A stretch of DNA of 42,687 nt, taken from the NCBI GenBank assembly GCA_017563195.1, contig JAFXDO010000006.1, positions 1 to 42,687 of the forward strand, read 5' to 3'. The position numbers and the translations under genes are program-made. The notes beneath the pieces were generated by a model that worked only from the letters and a program-made list of their open reading frames with translations, did not search any database and was not told the DNA's origin. Shown one piece after another: positions 26,104 through 34,204 of this stretch (position 1 is the first letter of the stretch; every line of letters begins with the position of its first letter). This DNA comes from Clostridia bacterium. Its GTDB lineage: Bacteria > Bacillota > Clostridia > Oscillospirales > CAG-382.

Positions 26104-28257
26104 TTATTCAGCAATAGTGCAGTAAAGAAGTGCCTTTGCGAAGCTCCAGTAGGGGCTGAGTGCGTTGTCGCCTTCAAGACCCTGGATCTTGGAGTTGTAA
26201 ACGTTGTAGTAAACGTTGCAGTAAAGGGGAATTTCGGGAACCATTTCGTTCCATCTGAGTACGAAGTTTTCGAAGTAGAATGCATATTCTTCTTCGTTGG
26301 TTGCCTTGTAAACCATTGCCATCGAGAGGTAGTCGAGACCGAGCTTATCAACGTTAGCCATATCGGTTTCAACGGAATCTTCGAGGTGATCGTTGTAGAG
26401 GTATGCAAGGTCCTTGGGGTCCTTGAGGTAGTTGTTGGAGTACGTGTAGAAGAGAGCGTCGTCTACAGTGAAATAGAAGGCCTGGTCGTAGATGGAAGAG
26501 GTGAAACCGGTAGCAAGGTTAGCCATGCCGTAGATGAAGGTTTCGTGGTAGAGTGCGTCGAGAAGGTCGTCCCAGGTACCAACGGTCTGACGGATAACCA
26601 TACCAGCTTCCTTAACAGCGGTGCTGTCGGTGAGCTTAACCTTAAGAAGCTCGGAAACTTCGTTGTTTTCGGTGGAGATGTAGTTGATTACGAGGGGCAT
26701 GTAGTAGTCATCGCCAACCTTAACGGTCTTGTATTCAATACCGTCGGTGTTTTCGATGGATACGAAGTTGATGTTGGTTTCGGTAGCTTCTTCAGCGGTG
26801 AGCTTCTTGTAACGAACGCCGCCTGCGGTTTCGTCGTATGCGGAACCGTCAGCGTTGTATACCCAGCCGTCTTCCTGAAGAACCTTCTTAGCGTCAGCAA
26901 CAGAGAAGTTGTATTCGTTTACGCCTTCTTCAATTGCGTCCTTGGTAGCCTTGTACATCCAGCTGTCAACAGCGTAAGGACCGTAAACAACTGCGCCGTA
27001 GCCGCCGCAGAATGCATCTGCGAAGTCATCCTTGTCGAGGAGGTAAGAGATAGCCTGACGAACAGAGGTGAACATGGTAGGACCAAAGTCGCAAACGAAC
27101 TGGATCTTACCGTAGCCTGCTCTCATGTAGTTAGAGGAAGCATACTTGCCTTCGCCCTCTTCAACGATTGCGAGACCTGCGTTAACGTCGGTACCGCCGG
27201 TAAGGTCGCAGAGGATGTCGAGCTCGCCGCTCTTAAGAGCGTCGTTCTGAGTTTCGGAAACGATCTTGGTGTAAACTACAGTCTTGATAAGGGGCTTCTG
27301 GCCTTCGAAGTTACCTGCAAAGTTGGGGTTAACTTCGAGGGTTGCCTGCTTGGTGGAGTCGTCGTATTCCTTGATTACGTAGGGACCGGAGAAGGGATAT
27401 ACGGTGATATCCTTACGGCCCTTTTCGATCTGGGAAACGATCTTGTAGGAATCGCCTTCAGCTTCGTAGTAAGCGTCGGTGAGGTATGCACCGTTGCCGT
27501 CGTCAGCGATATCAGCGATGTCGCCGAGCCAAAGCTTGTAGGGAGTGGGCTCGAATGCAGCGTAGACTTCTGCATAGTAGTAGTTAGCGTAGTCGGGCTT
27601 AACGGTTACAGCGAACTTGTAGGTGTCGAGGAGACGAACGCCGGCGAAAGCCTTAGAAGGAGTAATCGAGCTTACTACGTTGCCTTCGTCGTCGGTTTCT
27701 TCGATAGCAACGCCATCGTTAGAACCGTCGTAAGCGTTGAATTCTTCGTAGCCTGCGAGGGTGTAGCCTGCGGAGGTGGACATTGCACCTGCTGCGCCTG
27801 CGATGTTGGTCGAGAATACGAGGGTGGTAACGATGTAGTCCTTAGCGGTTACTTCGCTGCCATCGCTGTACTTGAGACCGGGGTTGATTTCAACAGTGAA
27901 GGTCTTGGTGCCGTCGTCGTTAGCAACAACGTCGTGACTCTTAACTACGGTTTCATTCCAAACGTAGTTACCCTGCTGATTTGCTTCGAGAGTTGCGTAG
28001 CCAACGGTGAGGTTGTATACGTCAAGGTCGGAAGCGGAGGGAGAGGATGCCGCGAAGGTGGGGCGGCGGAAGTCGCCGGTAAGGTCGGTAACGTTACCCA
28101 TGATAACCTTGCCGGAGGGTTCTGCGGGAACCACAGTGCTGGTGTCGCCGGAAGTGTCAGCTGCAGAGCTTTCGGTGGTGGTAGTGTTGTTACAACCAGC
28201 GAAAACGCAAACTGCCATTGCCATAGCGAGAACCAGAGCAAAAATACGCTTGCTCAT
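26104..28257 (-). CDS. oppA: Oligopeptide-binding lipoprotein OppA (solute-binding family 5)
   Basis: This is the extracellular receptor of the peptide importer, 717 residues, larger than the usual 540-600. The lipobox VFAGC puts the lipidated cysteine at 22. A Ser/Thr-rich linker follows, then the family 5 pattern with WNETVVKSHDVV and FTVEINPGLKYSDGSEVTAKDY. DRKVRQAISYLLD-like sequence occurs as FTSVRQAISYLLDKDDFA. The added length lies in the middle and C-terminal halves. Strong codon bias and a separate promoter with a structured leader suggest very high expression. It is the first gene of the operon. Confidence 0.93.
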   Translation of the reverse strand: MSKRIFALVLAMAMAVCVFAGCNNTTTTESSAADTSGDTSTVVPAEPSGKVIMGNVTDLTGDFRRPTFAASSPSASDLDVYNLTVGYATLEANQQGNYVWNETVVKSHDVVANDDGTKTFTVEINPGLKYSDGSEVTAKDYIVTTLVFSTNIAGAAGAMSTSAGYTLAGYEEFNAYDGSNDGVAIEETDDEGNVVSSITPSKAFAGVRLLDTYKFAVTVKPDYANYYYAEVYAAFEPTPYKLWLGDIADIADDGNGAYLTDAYYEAEGDSYKIVSQIEKGRKDITVYPFSGPYVIKEYDDSTKQATLEVNPNFAGNFEGQKPLIKTVVYTKIVSETQNDALKSGELDILCDLTGGTDVNAGLAIVEEGEGKYASSNYMRAGYGKIQFVCDFGPTMFTSVRQAISYLLDKDDFADAFCGGYGAVVYGPYAVDSWMYKATKDAIEEGVNEYNFSVADAKKVLQEDGWVYNADGSAYDETAGGVRYKKLTAEEATETNINFVSIENTDGIEYKTVKVGDDYYMPLVINYISTENNEVSELLKVKLTDSTAVKEAGMVIRQTVGTWDDLLDALYHETFIYGMANLATGFTSSIYDQAFYFTVDDALFYTYSNNYLKDPKDLAYLYNDHLEDSVETDMANVDKLGLDYLSMAMVYKATNEEEYAFYFENFVLRWNEMVPEIPLYCNVYYNVYNSKIQGLEGDNALSPYWSFAKALLYCTIAE

Positions 28258-28286
28258 TTTGTTTCTCCTAAAATGAATTTTTATTT

Positions 28287-28384
28287 TATATAGCCGGCAA
28301 AGCCGTTATATAATCAATAGGGTTTTTCATAGGAAGTACTTCCTATGAAGCGTGAGGGTACCCTCACGTGATTTGCGCGCAAAT
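28287..28384 (-). other. Array of four palindromes in the oppA leader
   Basis: Between the oppA promoter and start lie, in order, an imperfect hairpin (28287-28312), a 20-bp perfect palindrome (28328-28347), an 18-bp perfect palindrome (28351-28368) and a 14-bp perfect palindrome (28371-28384). In RNA they would form a row of short hairpins. Likely roles are 5'-end protection or binding of a regulator; neither is proven. Confidence 0.65.
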
Positions 28385-28437
28385 TACACGGCAAAGCGTT
28401 GTCGCATAAAACGCGCAGTTTATGTTTTAACAGTATA

Positions 28438-28466
28438 TATTTATCACATTATCTTCAATTTGTCAA
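28438..28466 (-). promoter_or_regulatory. Promoter of the opp operon
   Basis: TTGACA (28466-28461, minus strand) and TAAATA (28443-28438) are 17 bp apart, with TGN directly before the -10 (extended -10). The leader to oppA is about 170 nt long. Confidence 0.75.
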
Positions 28467-28515
28467 CAGCATTTTCGTAATTCGGTCCATTTGACACAAT
28501 TTCTCGCATTACATT

Positions 28516-29448
28516 TTATGCTTTTTGTATAATATCGTTGCAGAAATCACCTGTCTTGCTTCCCTGCTTCAACCCTCTTCGCTCCATTTCGCGGCTTATC
28601 GTATTCATAACCGTTTTTTTGTCGCCGCTCCACAGCGGTGCGACGAGGTGCGCCTTGGGCGCGTCGCCCGTGATACGGTGTACGACGACATCTTCGGGGA
28701 GATGCTCGATGCAGGAAAAGAGAATATCCATATATTCATCGAGCGTGAGCGCCGAAAAGCTTCCTTTATTATAATCTACACACAGATCGGTCCCCTCGAG
28801 CACGTGAAGCAGCTGAAGCTTGACCCCGTCGGTGCCCGCGGCAACGGCAAGCGCGACAGAGGCAAGCGCATCCGACTCGGATTCGCCCGGCAGACCTATG
28901 ATGATATGGGTCACGGTTTGAATGCCCTCGCGCTTCAGCCTTTTTACGGCGTCGACGTAGACCTCGTTTTTGTAGCATCTGCGTATGTATTCGGCGGTCA
29001 CCTCGTTTGCCGTCTGCAAGCCGAGCTCGACCCAGACAGGCTTGATCCCGTTAAGCTCCGACAAAAGCGCAATTACGTCGTCGGGCAGGCAGTCGGGTCG
29101 AGTGGCGATCGACAGCCCGACGATGTCATCGCGTCCTATAACCTCGTAAAATACGCGTCTCAGGTACTCGGTCGGCGCATAGGTGTTGGTGTAGCTTTGG
29201 AAATATGCGATGAATTTTTCGGCTTTGGTCTTTTTCGCGACAAGCGACCTCGCTTTTTCTATCCGCTCTGCCATATTTCCGCATTGCGACGCAAAGTGCG
29301 AGCTGCCCGCAAGGCAGAAGATACAGCCGCGCGTGTCGAGACTGCCGTCGCGGTTCGGGCAGGTCAGCCCGAGGTCGAGCGAAAGCTTATAGACCTTCTC
29401 ACCGAAGACTCTTTTCAAGTGGTCGTTCAAAGAATAATAATGCTTCAT
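28516..29448 (-). CDS. Radical SAM protein of the TIGR01212/YtqA family
   Basis: This 310-residue protein has the family's iron-sulfur cluster motif in which Cys30, Cys42 and Cys45 lie in CPNRDGSLDTRGCIFC. The barrel motifs FQSYTNTYAP, GLSIATRPDCLPDD and VELGLQTANE follow. These conserved motifs are diagnostic of the YhcC/YtqA group. A role in tRNA or other modification has been proposed for relatives, but the exact reaction is not established here. The start has GAGGTGCC before ATG. It is divergent from the isomerase-like gene, with 72 bases between. Confidence 0.9.
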   Translation of the reverse strand: MKHYYSLNDHLKRVFGEKVYKLSLDLGLTCPNRDGSLDTRGCIFCLAGSSHFASQCGNMAERIEKARSLVAKKTKAEKFIAYFQSYTNTYAPTEYLRRVFYEVIGRDDIVGLSIATRPDCLPDDVIALLSELNGIKPVWVELGLQTANEVTAEYIRRCYKNEVYVDAVKRLKREGIQTVTHIIIGLPGESESDALASVALAVAAGTDGVKLQLLHVLEGTDLCVDYNKGSFSALTLDEYMDILFSCIEHLPEDVVVHRITGDAPKAHLVAPLWSGDKKTVMNTISREMERRGLKQGSKTGDFCNDIIQKA

Positions 29449-29464
29449 GGCACCTCAAAAGCCC

Positions 29465-29493
29465 TTGACATTCGGTCGGGGCGGATATATACT
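29465..29493 (+). promoter_or_regulatory. Promoter of the sugar-phosphate isomerase-like gene
   Basis: TTGACA (29465-29470) and TATACT (29488-29493) with a 17-bp spacer lie about 28 bases before the start codon. Confidence 0.7.
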
Positions 29494-29520
29494 TGGAATA
29501 ACGAAACGAGGGATATGATT

Positions 29521-30387
29521 ATGCTTAAAACATCAACAGAAATACGTTCTGTCGCAAACAAGGTGGGCGAGAAAAGGGCCGTCGAAATGATTGCCAAGGC
29601 AGGCTTTGACGGCTGGGATTTTTCTATGCTCTCCATGGTAAAATACGATTGGGGAAGCAACAAATGCTCGCCCTGCGAACACCCCTTGGCGGGTAGCGAG
29701 GCATACCGCTATGCCCGTAATCTGAGAAAGGTCGGCGAGGACTGCGGCATCGTTTGCAACCAGTCGCACGCACCCTACCCCACCTATTGCCCCGAGATCG
29801 CGGCGACCTACGAAAAGTGCATCGAGCTTACCGCCGAGGCGGGCGGAGGCATATGCGTCATCCACCCCGATAACTACAAAAGTGCAGAGGAAAACGCCGA
29901 AATGTTTTTGCGCCTGCTTCCCGTCGCACGTGCCTGCAACGTTAAGATCGCGACCGAAAATATGTGGTCGTGGAGCGACGCGACGCAATCGGCTTCGTTT
30001 GCCGCCTGCTCGAACCCGAAGAGCTTTCTTGAGCATATGGAGGCTGTCAACGACGAATATTTCGTCGCCTGCCTCGACGTCGGACACGCAGAGCTTAAGG
30101 GCCTTGACACGAACGCCGTCGAAATGATCGAGGCGCTCGGGCATCACCTTCAGGCGCTGCACCTGCACGATAACGACAGACGCGGCGACCGTCACAGGAT
30201 ACCCTTCTCGGATTCGCTCGATTTCGACGCCATCACCCGTGCGCTGAAGAGGATCGGCTACAGCGGCTTTCTCACGCTCGAGGCGGTCATGCATATGAGC
30301 AGCTTTACCGCCGAAAACGCGCACGTCGGCGTGCAGGAGCTTGCCGATTCGGCAAAAAGACTGGCAATTATGGTCGATAATGCGTAA
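29521..30387 (+). CDS. Sugar phosphate isomerase/epimerase-like TIM barrel protein
   Basis: This 288-residue protein belongs to the xylose-isomerase-like TIM barrel superfamily. Typical pieces are KAGFDGWDFSM near the start, CVIHPDNYKS, the metal-binding ATENMW (Glu), CLDVGHAEL (Asp, His), LHLHDNDRRGDRHRIPF (His, Asp) and TLEAVM (Glu). These give the four acidic/His metal ligands of the fold. The ATG at 29521 is preferred over the one six bases earlier because it is eight bases from GAGGG. The substrate cannot be told from sequence. It stands alone, before the tRNA gene on the opposite strand. Confidence 0.88.
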   Translation: MLKTSTEIRSVANKVGEKRAVEMIAKAGFDGWDFSMLSMVKYDWGSNKCSPCEHPLAGSEAYRYARNLRKVGEDCGIVCNQSHAPYPTYCPEIAATYEKCIELTAEAGGGICVIHPDNYKSAEENAEMFLRLLPVARACNVKIATENMWSWSDATQSASFAACSNPKSFLEHMEAVNDEYFVACLDVGHAELKGLDTNAVEMIEALGHHLQALHLHDNDRRGDRHRIPFSDSLDFDAITRALKRIGYSGFLTLEAVMHMSSFTAENAHVGVQELADSAKRLAIMVDNA

Positions 30388-30425
30388 AAGCCGCACTTGT
30401 CGCTGACAAATACGGCTTCGTGTTT

Positions 30426-30499
30426 TGGAGCAAGCGACGGGAATCGAACCCGCACAGTCAGCTTGGGAAGCTGAAGTTCTGCCACTAAACTACGCCTGC
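30426..30499 (-). tRNA. tRNA-Gly (anticodon CCC), CCA end encoded
   Basis: A 74-nt cloverleaf can be folded. The acceptor stem is GCAGGCG with CGCTTGC, followed by discriminator T and CCA. The anticodon stem is TCAGC/GCTGA around the loop TTCCCAA, giving anticodon CCC (reads GGG). The T-arm loop is TTCGATT. A perfect consensus promoter lies directly upstream. Confidence 0.93.
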
Positions 30500-30509
30500 G
30501 AACAACGAG

Positions 30510-30538
30510 ATTATACTCCCATAATCCTCTTTTGTCAA
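30510..30538 (-). promoter_or_regulatory. Consensus promoter of the tRNA-Gly gene
   Basis: TTGACA (30538-30533, minus strand) and TATAAT (30515-30510) have a 17-bp spacer; the -10 ends 11 bases before the mature tRNA 5' end. Confidence 0.85.
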
Positions 30539-30591
30539 TAGCGTCGTTTGTCGGATCCTACCTGTTTTTGTAAATCGATATTCATACAATA

Positions 30592-30615
30592 AAAAAGCAC
30601 CGCAAGGGTGCTTTT
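30592..30615. terminator. Terminator of murA
   Basis: AAAAAGCACC (30592-30601) pairs with 30606-30615 around GCAA, with T-runs on both sides, just downstream of the murA stop. Confidence 0.85.
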
Positions 30616-30628
30616 TGTTGTGCTTCTT

Positions 30629-31891
30629 TTAAATTCTGTCGCTGATTTTTTTGATATCGGCGCCGACGGAGCGGAGCTTGCCGACCATATCCTCATAGCC
30701 GCGCTCGATATGATAGATATCGTCGATGACGGTGGTGCCGTTCGCAGAAAGCGCCGCGATCACCATTGCCGCACCTGCGCGAAGGTCGACCGCGCGGACG
30801 TTTGCGGGACGGAAGGAGTCGATGCCGCTGATATTCGCGTCTCTGCCCGTGACGGTGATCCTTGCACCCATACGCACGAGCTCGTCGGTATATTTAAAGC
30901 GCGAATCCATTACGCTTTCGGTAATTCTGCTTTCGCCCTCGGCAAGGCAGAGGAGCACGCAGAACTGAGGGTTCATATCGGTCGGGAAGCCGGGGTAAAA
31001 GTCGGTCTTGACTCTTGCCTTTTTGAGGCTTCCGTCGGAATGAACGCGGACGAAATCGTCGCCCTCCTCGACATCGACACCCATTTCGACAAGCTTTCTC
31101 GTGGTTGCCTCGAGGTGTCGGGGAATTACGTTGTTTATGACAAGGTCACCCTTGGTTGCGGCTGCGGCGATCATATAGGTGCCCGCCTCGATCATATCGG
31201 GAATTATCGCGTAGGTTACGCCGTGAAGCTTTTCGACGCCGCGGATCTTGATGACCTCGGTACCTGCGCCGGTGATGTTCGCGCCGCAGGAGTTTAGGAA
31301 GTTTGCAAGGTCAACTATGTGAGGCTCACGCGCGGCGTTATCGATGACAGTCATACCGTTTGCGGTTGCCGCGGCGATCATTATGTTCGCGGTAGCGCCG
31401 ACCGACGCAACGTCGAGATAGATCGACGCACCCTCCAGGGGATGCTCGGTATAGCAGCTTATGCCCGAGGTGCAATTCACCTTCGCACCGAGCGCCTCAA
31501 AGCCCTTTATATGCTGGTCGATGGGACGCGCGCCGAGGTTACAGCCGCCCGGAAGCGAGGTGAACGATCTGCCGAAGCGGCCGAGCTCCGCACCGAGGAC
31601 GTAGTAGGAGCCTCGCATATTGCGGGCAAGGTCCAGAGGCACGCTGTTGCTTCTTACCGAGCGGGTATCGATGCTATAGGTATATTTGTCTATTTCCCTG
31701 ACCTCCGCGCCCATACGCGAAAGTATCTCCAATGCCGTCTTGATATCGCTTACGTCGGGAAGATTTTCCAGAACGCAGACATCATTTACCAGAATCGTGG
31801 CAAAAATAATAGGGAGCGCGGCGTTTTTCATACCGCCGACAGTTATTGTTCCGACAAGCGGTCTGCCGCCGGACACGCAAAGCTTTTCCAT
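30629..31891 (-). CDS. murA: UDP-N-acetylglucosamine 1-carboxyvinyltransferase
   Basis: This enzyme catalyses the first committed step of peptidoglycan synthesis, transferring enolpyruvate from PEP to UDP-GlcNAc. It has 420 residues, normal for the family. Diagnostic parts are GGMKNAALPI (Lys22, Asn23), LPGGCNLGARPIDQHI with the active-site and fosfomycin-reactive Cys117, and FYPGFPTDMNPQF. RGYEDMVGKL lies at the end. It is a single-gene unit with its own promoter and terminator. Gram-positives often carry two copies; whether this is MurA1 or MurA2 cannot be told. Confidence 0.96.
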   Translation of the reverse strand: MEKLCVSGGRPLVGTITVGGMKNAALPIIFATILVNDVCVLENLPDVSDIKTALEILSRMGAEVREIDKYTYSIDTRSVRSNSVPLDLARNMRGSYYVLGAELGRFGRSFTSLPGGCNLGARPIDQHIKGFEALGAKVNCTSGISCYTEHPLEGASIYLDVASVGATANIMIAAATANGMTVIDNAAREPHIVDLANFLNSCGANITGAGTEVIKIRGVEKLHGVTYAIIPDMIEAGTYMIAAAATKGDLVINNVIPRHLEATTRKLVEMGVDVEEGDDFVRVHSDGSLKKARVKTDFYPGFPTDMNPQFCVLLCLAEGESRITESVMDSRFKYTDELVRMGARITVTGRDANISGIDSFRPANVRAVDLRAGAAMVIAALSANGTTVIDDIYHIERGYEDMVGKLRSVGADIKKISDRI

Positions 31892-31935
31892 ATTTCAAAC
31901 ACCTTTCGGTCGTTTTTATAAAGTCATACAAATTA

Positions 31936-31964
31936 ATGATAACATCAAGATTGTCAAAAGTCAA
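31936..31964 (-). promoter_or_regulatory. Promoter of murA
   Basis: TTGACT (31964-31959, minus strand) and TATCAT (31941-31936) have a 17-bp spacer, about 45 bases before the start codon. Confidence 0.65.
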
Positions 31965-32000
31965 TAGCCGCACATTACAGTTTATGCATTATTTCTCTTC

Positions 32001-32028
32001 TTGACAAATATTTCATATGTAATATAAT
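32001..32028 (+). promoter_or_regulatory. Promoter of the RNase J operon
   Basis: TTGACA (32001-32006) and TATAAT (32023-32028) have a 16-bp spacer. It lies about 440 bases before the RNase J start, so the leader is unusually long. Confidence 0.8.
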
Positions 32029-32035
32029 ATATAAT

Positions 32036-32469
32036 ATATTAGTGCCTCTCGGGCGGGTGCATAATGCACCTTTTTAAAGCCCGCGGTAAAGGTTGGGCAC
32101 AAATTAATCCTTCTACCCGCGTGGACGTTATGTTAAACGCATTGTAGGGAAAGGGTGCGTAACGCACCTTTTTAAAGCCCGCGGGCGGGTAACCCGCCAA
32201 GTAATTCCCGCGATTCACGCAAAACAGACATAAACCCTCTTTCCGCGTGGAACAACGGCAAACAATAACAGAAAGGAATTGCGAAATCGAAGTTAACAAA
32301 CGCGTTAACCAAGTCTGTAGAACCTTGTAGAACCTCCCAAGCTTCTGTAAGGTCTCGCGGGGAGAGGTTAACAAGTTCGTTGCATCGACTATCGCGAAAT
32401 TAAAAAACGCGAAATCAAAAAAGTAAGGGATCTGCCCTTTTTCTCATACATCAACAGAAAGGAAATTAT
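32036..32469 (+). promoter_or_regulatory. Long structured leader of RNase J with duplicated hairpin-T-run element
   Basis: No reading frame is convincing here. Two copies of a 32-base element lie 98 bases apart (32055-32086 and 32153-32184). Each holds a 6-bp hairpin with TAA loop followed by TTTTTAAAGCCCGCGG. The stems differ by a paired change: GGTGCA/TGCACC in the first, GGTGCG/CGCACC in the second. A third TAA-loop hairpin, GGCGGG/CCCGCC, lies at 32184-32198. The hairpin plus T-run resembles a premature terminator. Further down, GTTAAC motifs recur at about 32292, 32303 and 32366. Control of RNase J by its own leader is plausible inference. Confidence 0.6.
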
Positions 32470-34146
32470 ATGTCTAAAACGAAAAAGCCAAAGGTGAATA
32501 TCGTCTTCCTCGGCGGTGTTGACGGCATCGGAATGAACTGCACGGCGTTTGAATACGAAAACGATATCATCATCGTCGACTGCGGCGTTGCCTTCCCCGA
32601 GGATGATATGCTCGGCGTCGACCTTGTCATTCCCGATTTCACCTATCTCGAGAACAACGTCGAAAAGGTGCGCGGTCTGCTCATCACGCACGGTCACGAG
32701 GACCACATCGGCGCGGTTCCCTATTTTCTCAAAAAATTCCCGAGTGTGCCCGTCTATGCCGCAAGGCTGACCCTCGGAATACTCGAGGGCAAGCTTTCAG
32801 AGCACGGGATCCGCAACGCAAGGCTGAACGAGGTCCGCGCCGGCGACACGGTTGAGCTCGGCTGCTTTTCGACCGAATTTATCAACGTAAACCATTCTAT
32901 GCCCGACGCCTGCGCAATGTGCATCACCACCCCCTGCGGACGCATCCTGCACACCGGCGACTTCAAGGTCGACTACACCCCCGTCGGCGAAAAAATGATC
33001 GATCTTCCCCGTATTGCCGAGCTTGGCAGAAGGGGCATCAAGCTTCTGCTTTGCGACTCGACCAACGCCGAAAGACCGGGCTACACCCCGAGTGAAAGCA
33101 GTCTTGCCGAAAGCTTCGACCGCATCTTCAACAACGAAAGCAGAAGAGTCGTTATCGCGACCTTTTCGTCGAACGTTCACCGCGTTCAGCAGATAATCAA
33201 CGCCTCCGAGAAATACGGCAGATACGTTGCGATAAGCGGACGCAGCATGCAGAACTTCGTCAATGCGGCGGTCAAGCTCGGATATCTCGACGTGCCCGAC
33301 GATATGCTTATCGACCTTAACGACGCGTCGCGCTTCCCGCCCGAGCGTGTGACTCTCGTCACGACGGGCAGTCAGGGCGAGCCGATGAGCGCGCTTTACC
33401 GTATGGCGTTCGGCGAACACAACCAGATCTCGCTCGGAAGCAACGACCTCGTCGTGCTTTCCTCATCAGCCATCCCCGGCAACGAAAAGCTGATAACCAA
33501 GATAATCAACGAGCTTTACAAGCGCGGAACCGACGTTATCACCTACTCGAATTACGACGTTCACGTTTCGGGACACGCCTGCCGTGAGGAGCTCAAGCTC
33601 ATCCACGCGCTTGCTTCTCCCGAATACTTCATCCCCGTACACGGCGAATACAAGCATCTTATCGCGCACGCGGGTCTCGCGCACGAGATGGGTATGCAGG
33701 AAAGCCATATCGTCATCCCCGAAATAGGCAGGGTCATCGAAATGAGCAAGCGGAGCGTCAAGCCCGCGGGCAACGTCGAGGCAGGATCGGTGATGGTCGA
33801 CGGAAGCGGGCTCGGCGGAGTCAGCGGCGTCGTCCTGCGCGACAGAAAGCGCCTCTCCGAGGAGGGCGTCATCATCGTTTCGGCGGGTGTCGACCTCGAA
33901 TATATGTGCATTTCCATCGACCCCGAGGTCATCACGCGCGGCTTCGTTTACGAAAAGGAAAACGAGGAGCTTATCGGCAGGATAACCGAATGTGCGCGTC
34001 AGTCGATAATACGCAGCCTCGCAAAGGGCATCGACGATATCGACACGCTTCGCGCAAAGCTTCGCGACGACGTTGCGGAATACGCACGCAAGCGCACCAA
34101 GCACAGACCCATGATCGTTACCATTCTCAACGAAATACAGCAATAA
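32470..34146 (+). CDS. rnj: Ribonuclease J
   Basis: This is a metallo-beta-lactamase-fold ribonuclease with 5'-3' exonuclease and endonuclease activity, central to mRNA decay and rRNA maturation in Firmicutes. It has 558 residues, normal length. Metal motifs are THGHEDHIGA (74-79 the HxHxDH core), NVNHSMPDA, HTGDFKVD and the beta-CASP motif blocks ATFSSNVHR, SGRSMQ and VHVSGHA. The C-terminal domain is intact, ending in TKHRPMIVTILNEIQQ. AAAGGA lies ahead of the start. A partial terminator follows, then the M48-like gene, possibly by read-through. Confidence 0.96.
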   Translation: MSKTKKPKVNIVFLGGVDGIGMNCTAFEYENDIIIVDCGVAFPEDDMLGVDLVIPDFTYLENNVEKVRGLLITHGHEDHIGAVPYFLKKFPSVPVYAARLTLGILEGKLSEHGIRNARLNEVRAGDTVELGCFSTEFINVNHSMPDACAMCITTPCGRILHTGDFKVDYTPVGEKMIDLPRIAELGRRGIKLLLCDSTNAERPGYTPSESSLAESFDRIFNNESRRVVIATFSSNVHRVQQIINASEKYGRYVAISGRSMQNFVNAAVKLGYLDVPDDMLIDLNDASRFPPERVTLVTTGSQGEPMSALYRMAFGEHNQISLGSNDLVVLSSSAIPGNEKLITKIINELYKRGTDVITYSNYDVHVSGHACREELKLIHALASPEYFIPVHGEYKHLIAHAGLAHEMGMQESHIVIPEIGRVIEMSKRSVKPAGNVEAGSVMVDGSGLGGVSGVVLRDRKRLSEEGVIIVSAGVDLEYMCISIDPEVITRGFVYEKENEELIGRITECARQSIIRSLAKGIDDIDTLRAKLRDDVAEYARKRTKHRPMIVTILNEIQQ

Positions 34147-34153
34147 GCCTTGA

Positions 34154-34180
34154 AAAAGGGAGAGTGCCGCTCTCCCTTTT
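34154..34180 (+). terminator. Terminator or attenuator after RNase J
   Basis: AAAAGGGAGAG (34154-34164) pairs with CTCTCCCTTTT (34170-34180) around a five-base loop. The T-run is short (four), so read-through into the next gene is likely. Confidence 0.75.
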
Positions 34181-34204
34181 ACTGCATAGGCCAAGGAGAA
34201 AAAT

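Noticed and set aside
28525..29520. Upstream extension of the isomerase-like gene through the radical SAM gene on the opposite strand
   Set aside because: The isomerase similarity begins only at 29521, where promoter and ribosome site are also found; the upstream part is antisense to a clear gene.
31975..32469. Known riboswitch or T-box in the RNase J leader
   Set aside because: No recognisable T-box sequence or known aptamer core was seen; the hairpin repeats are described as an unassigned structured leader instead.
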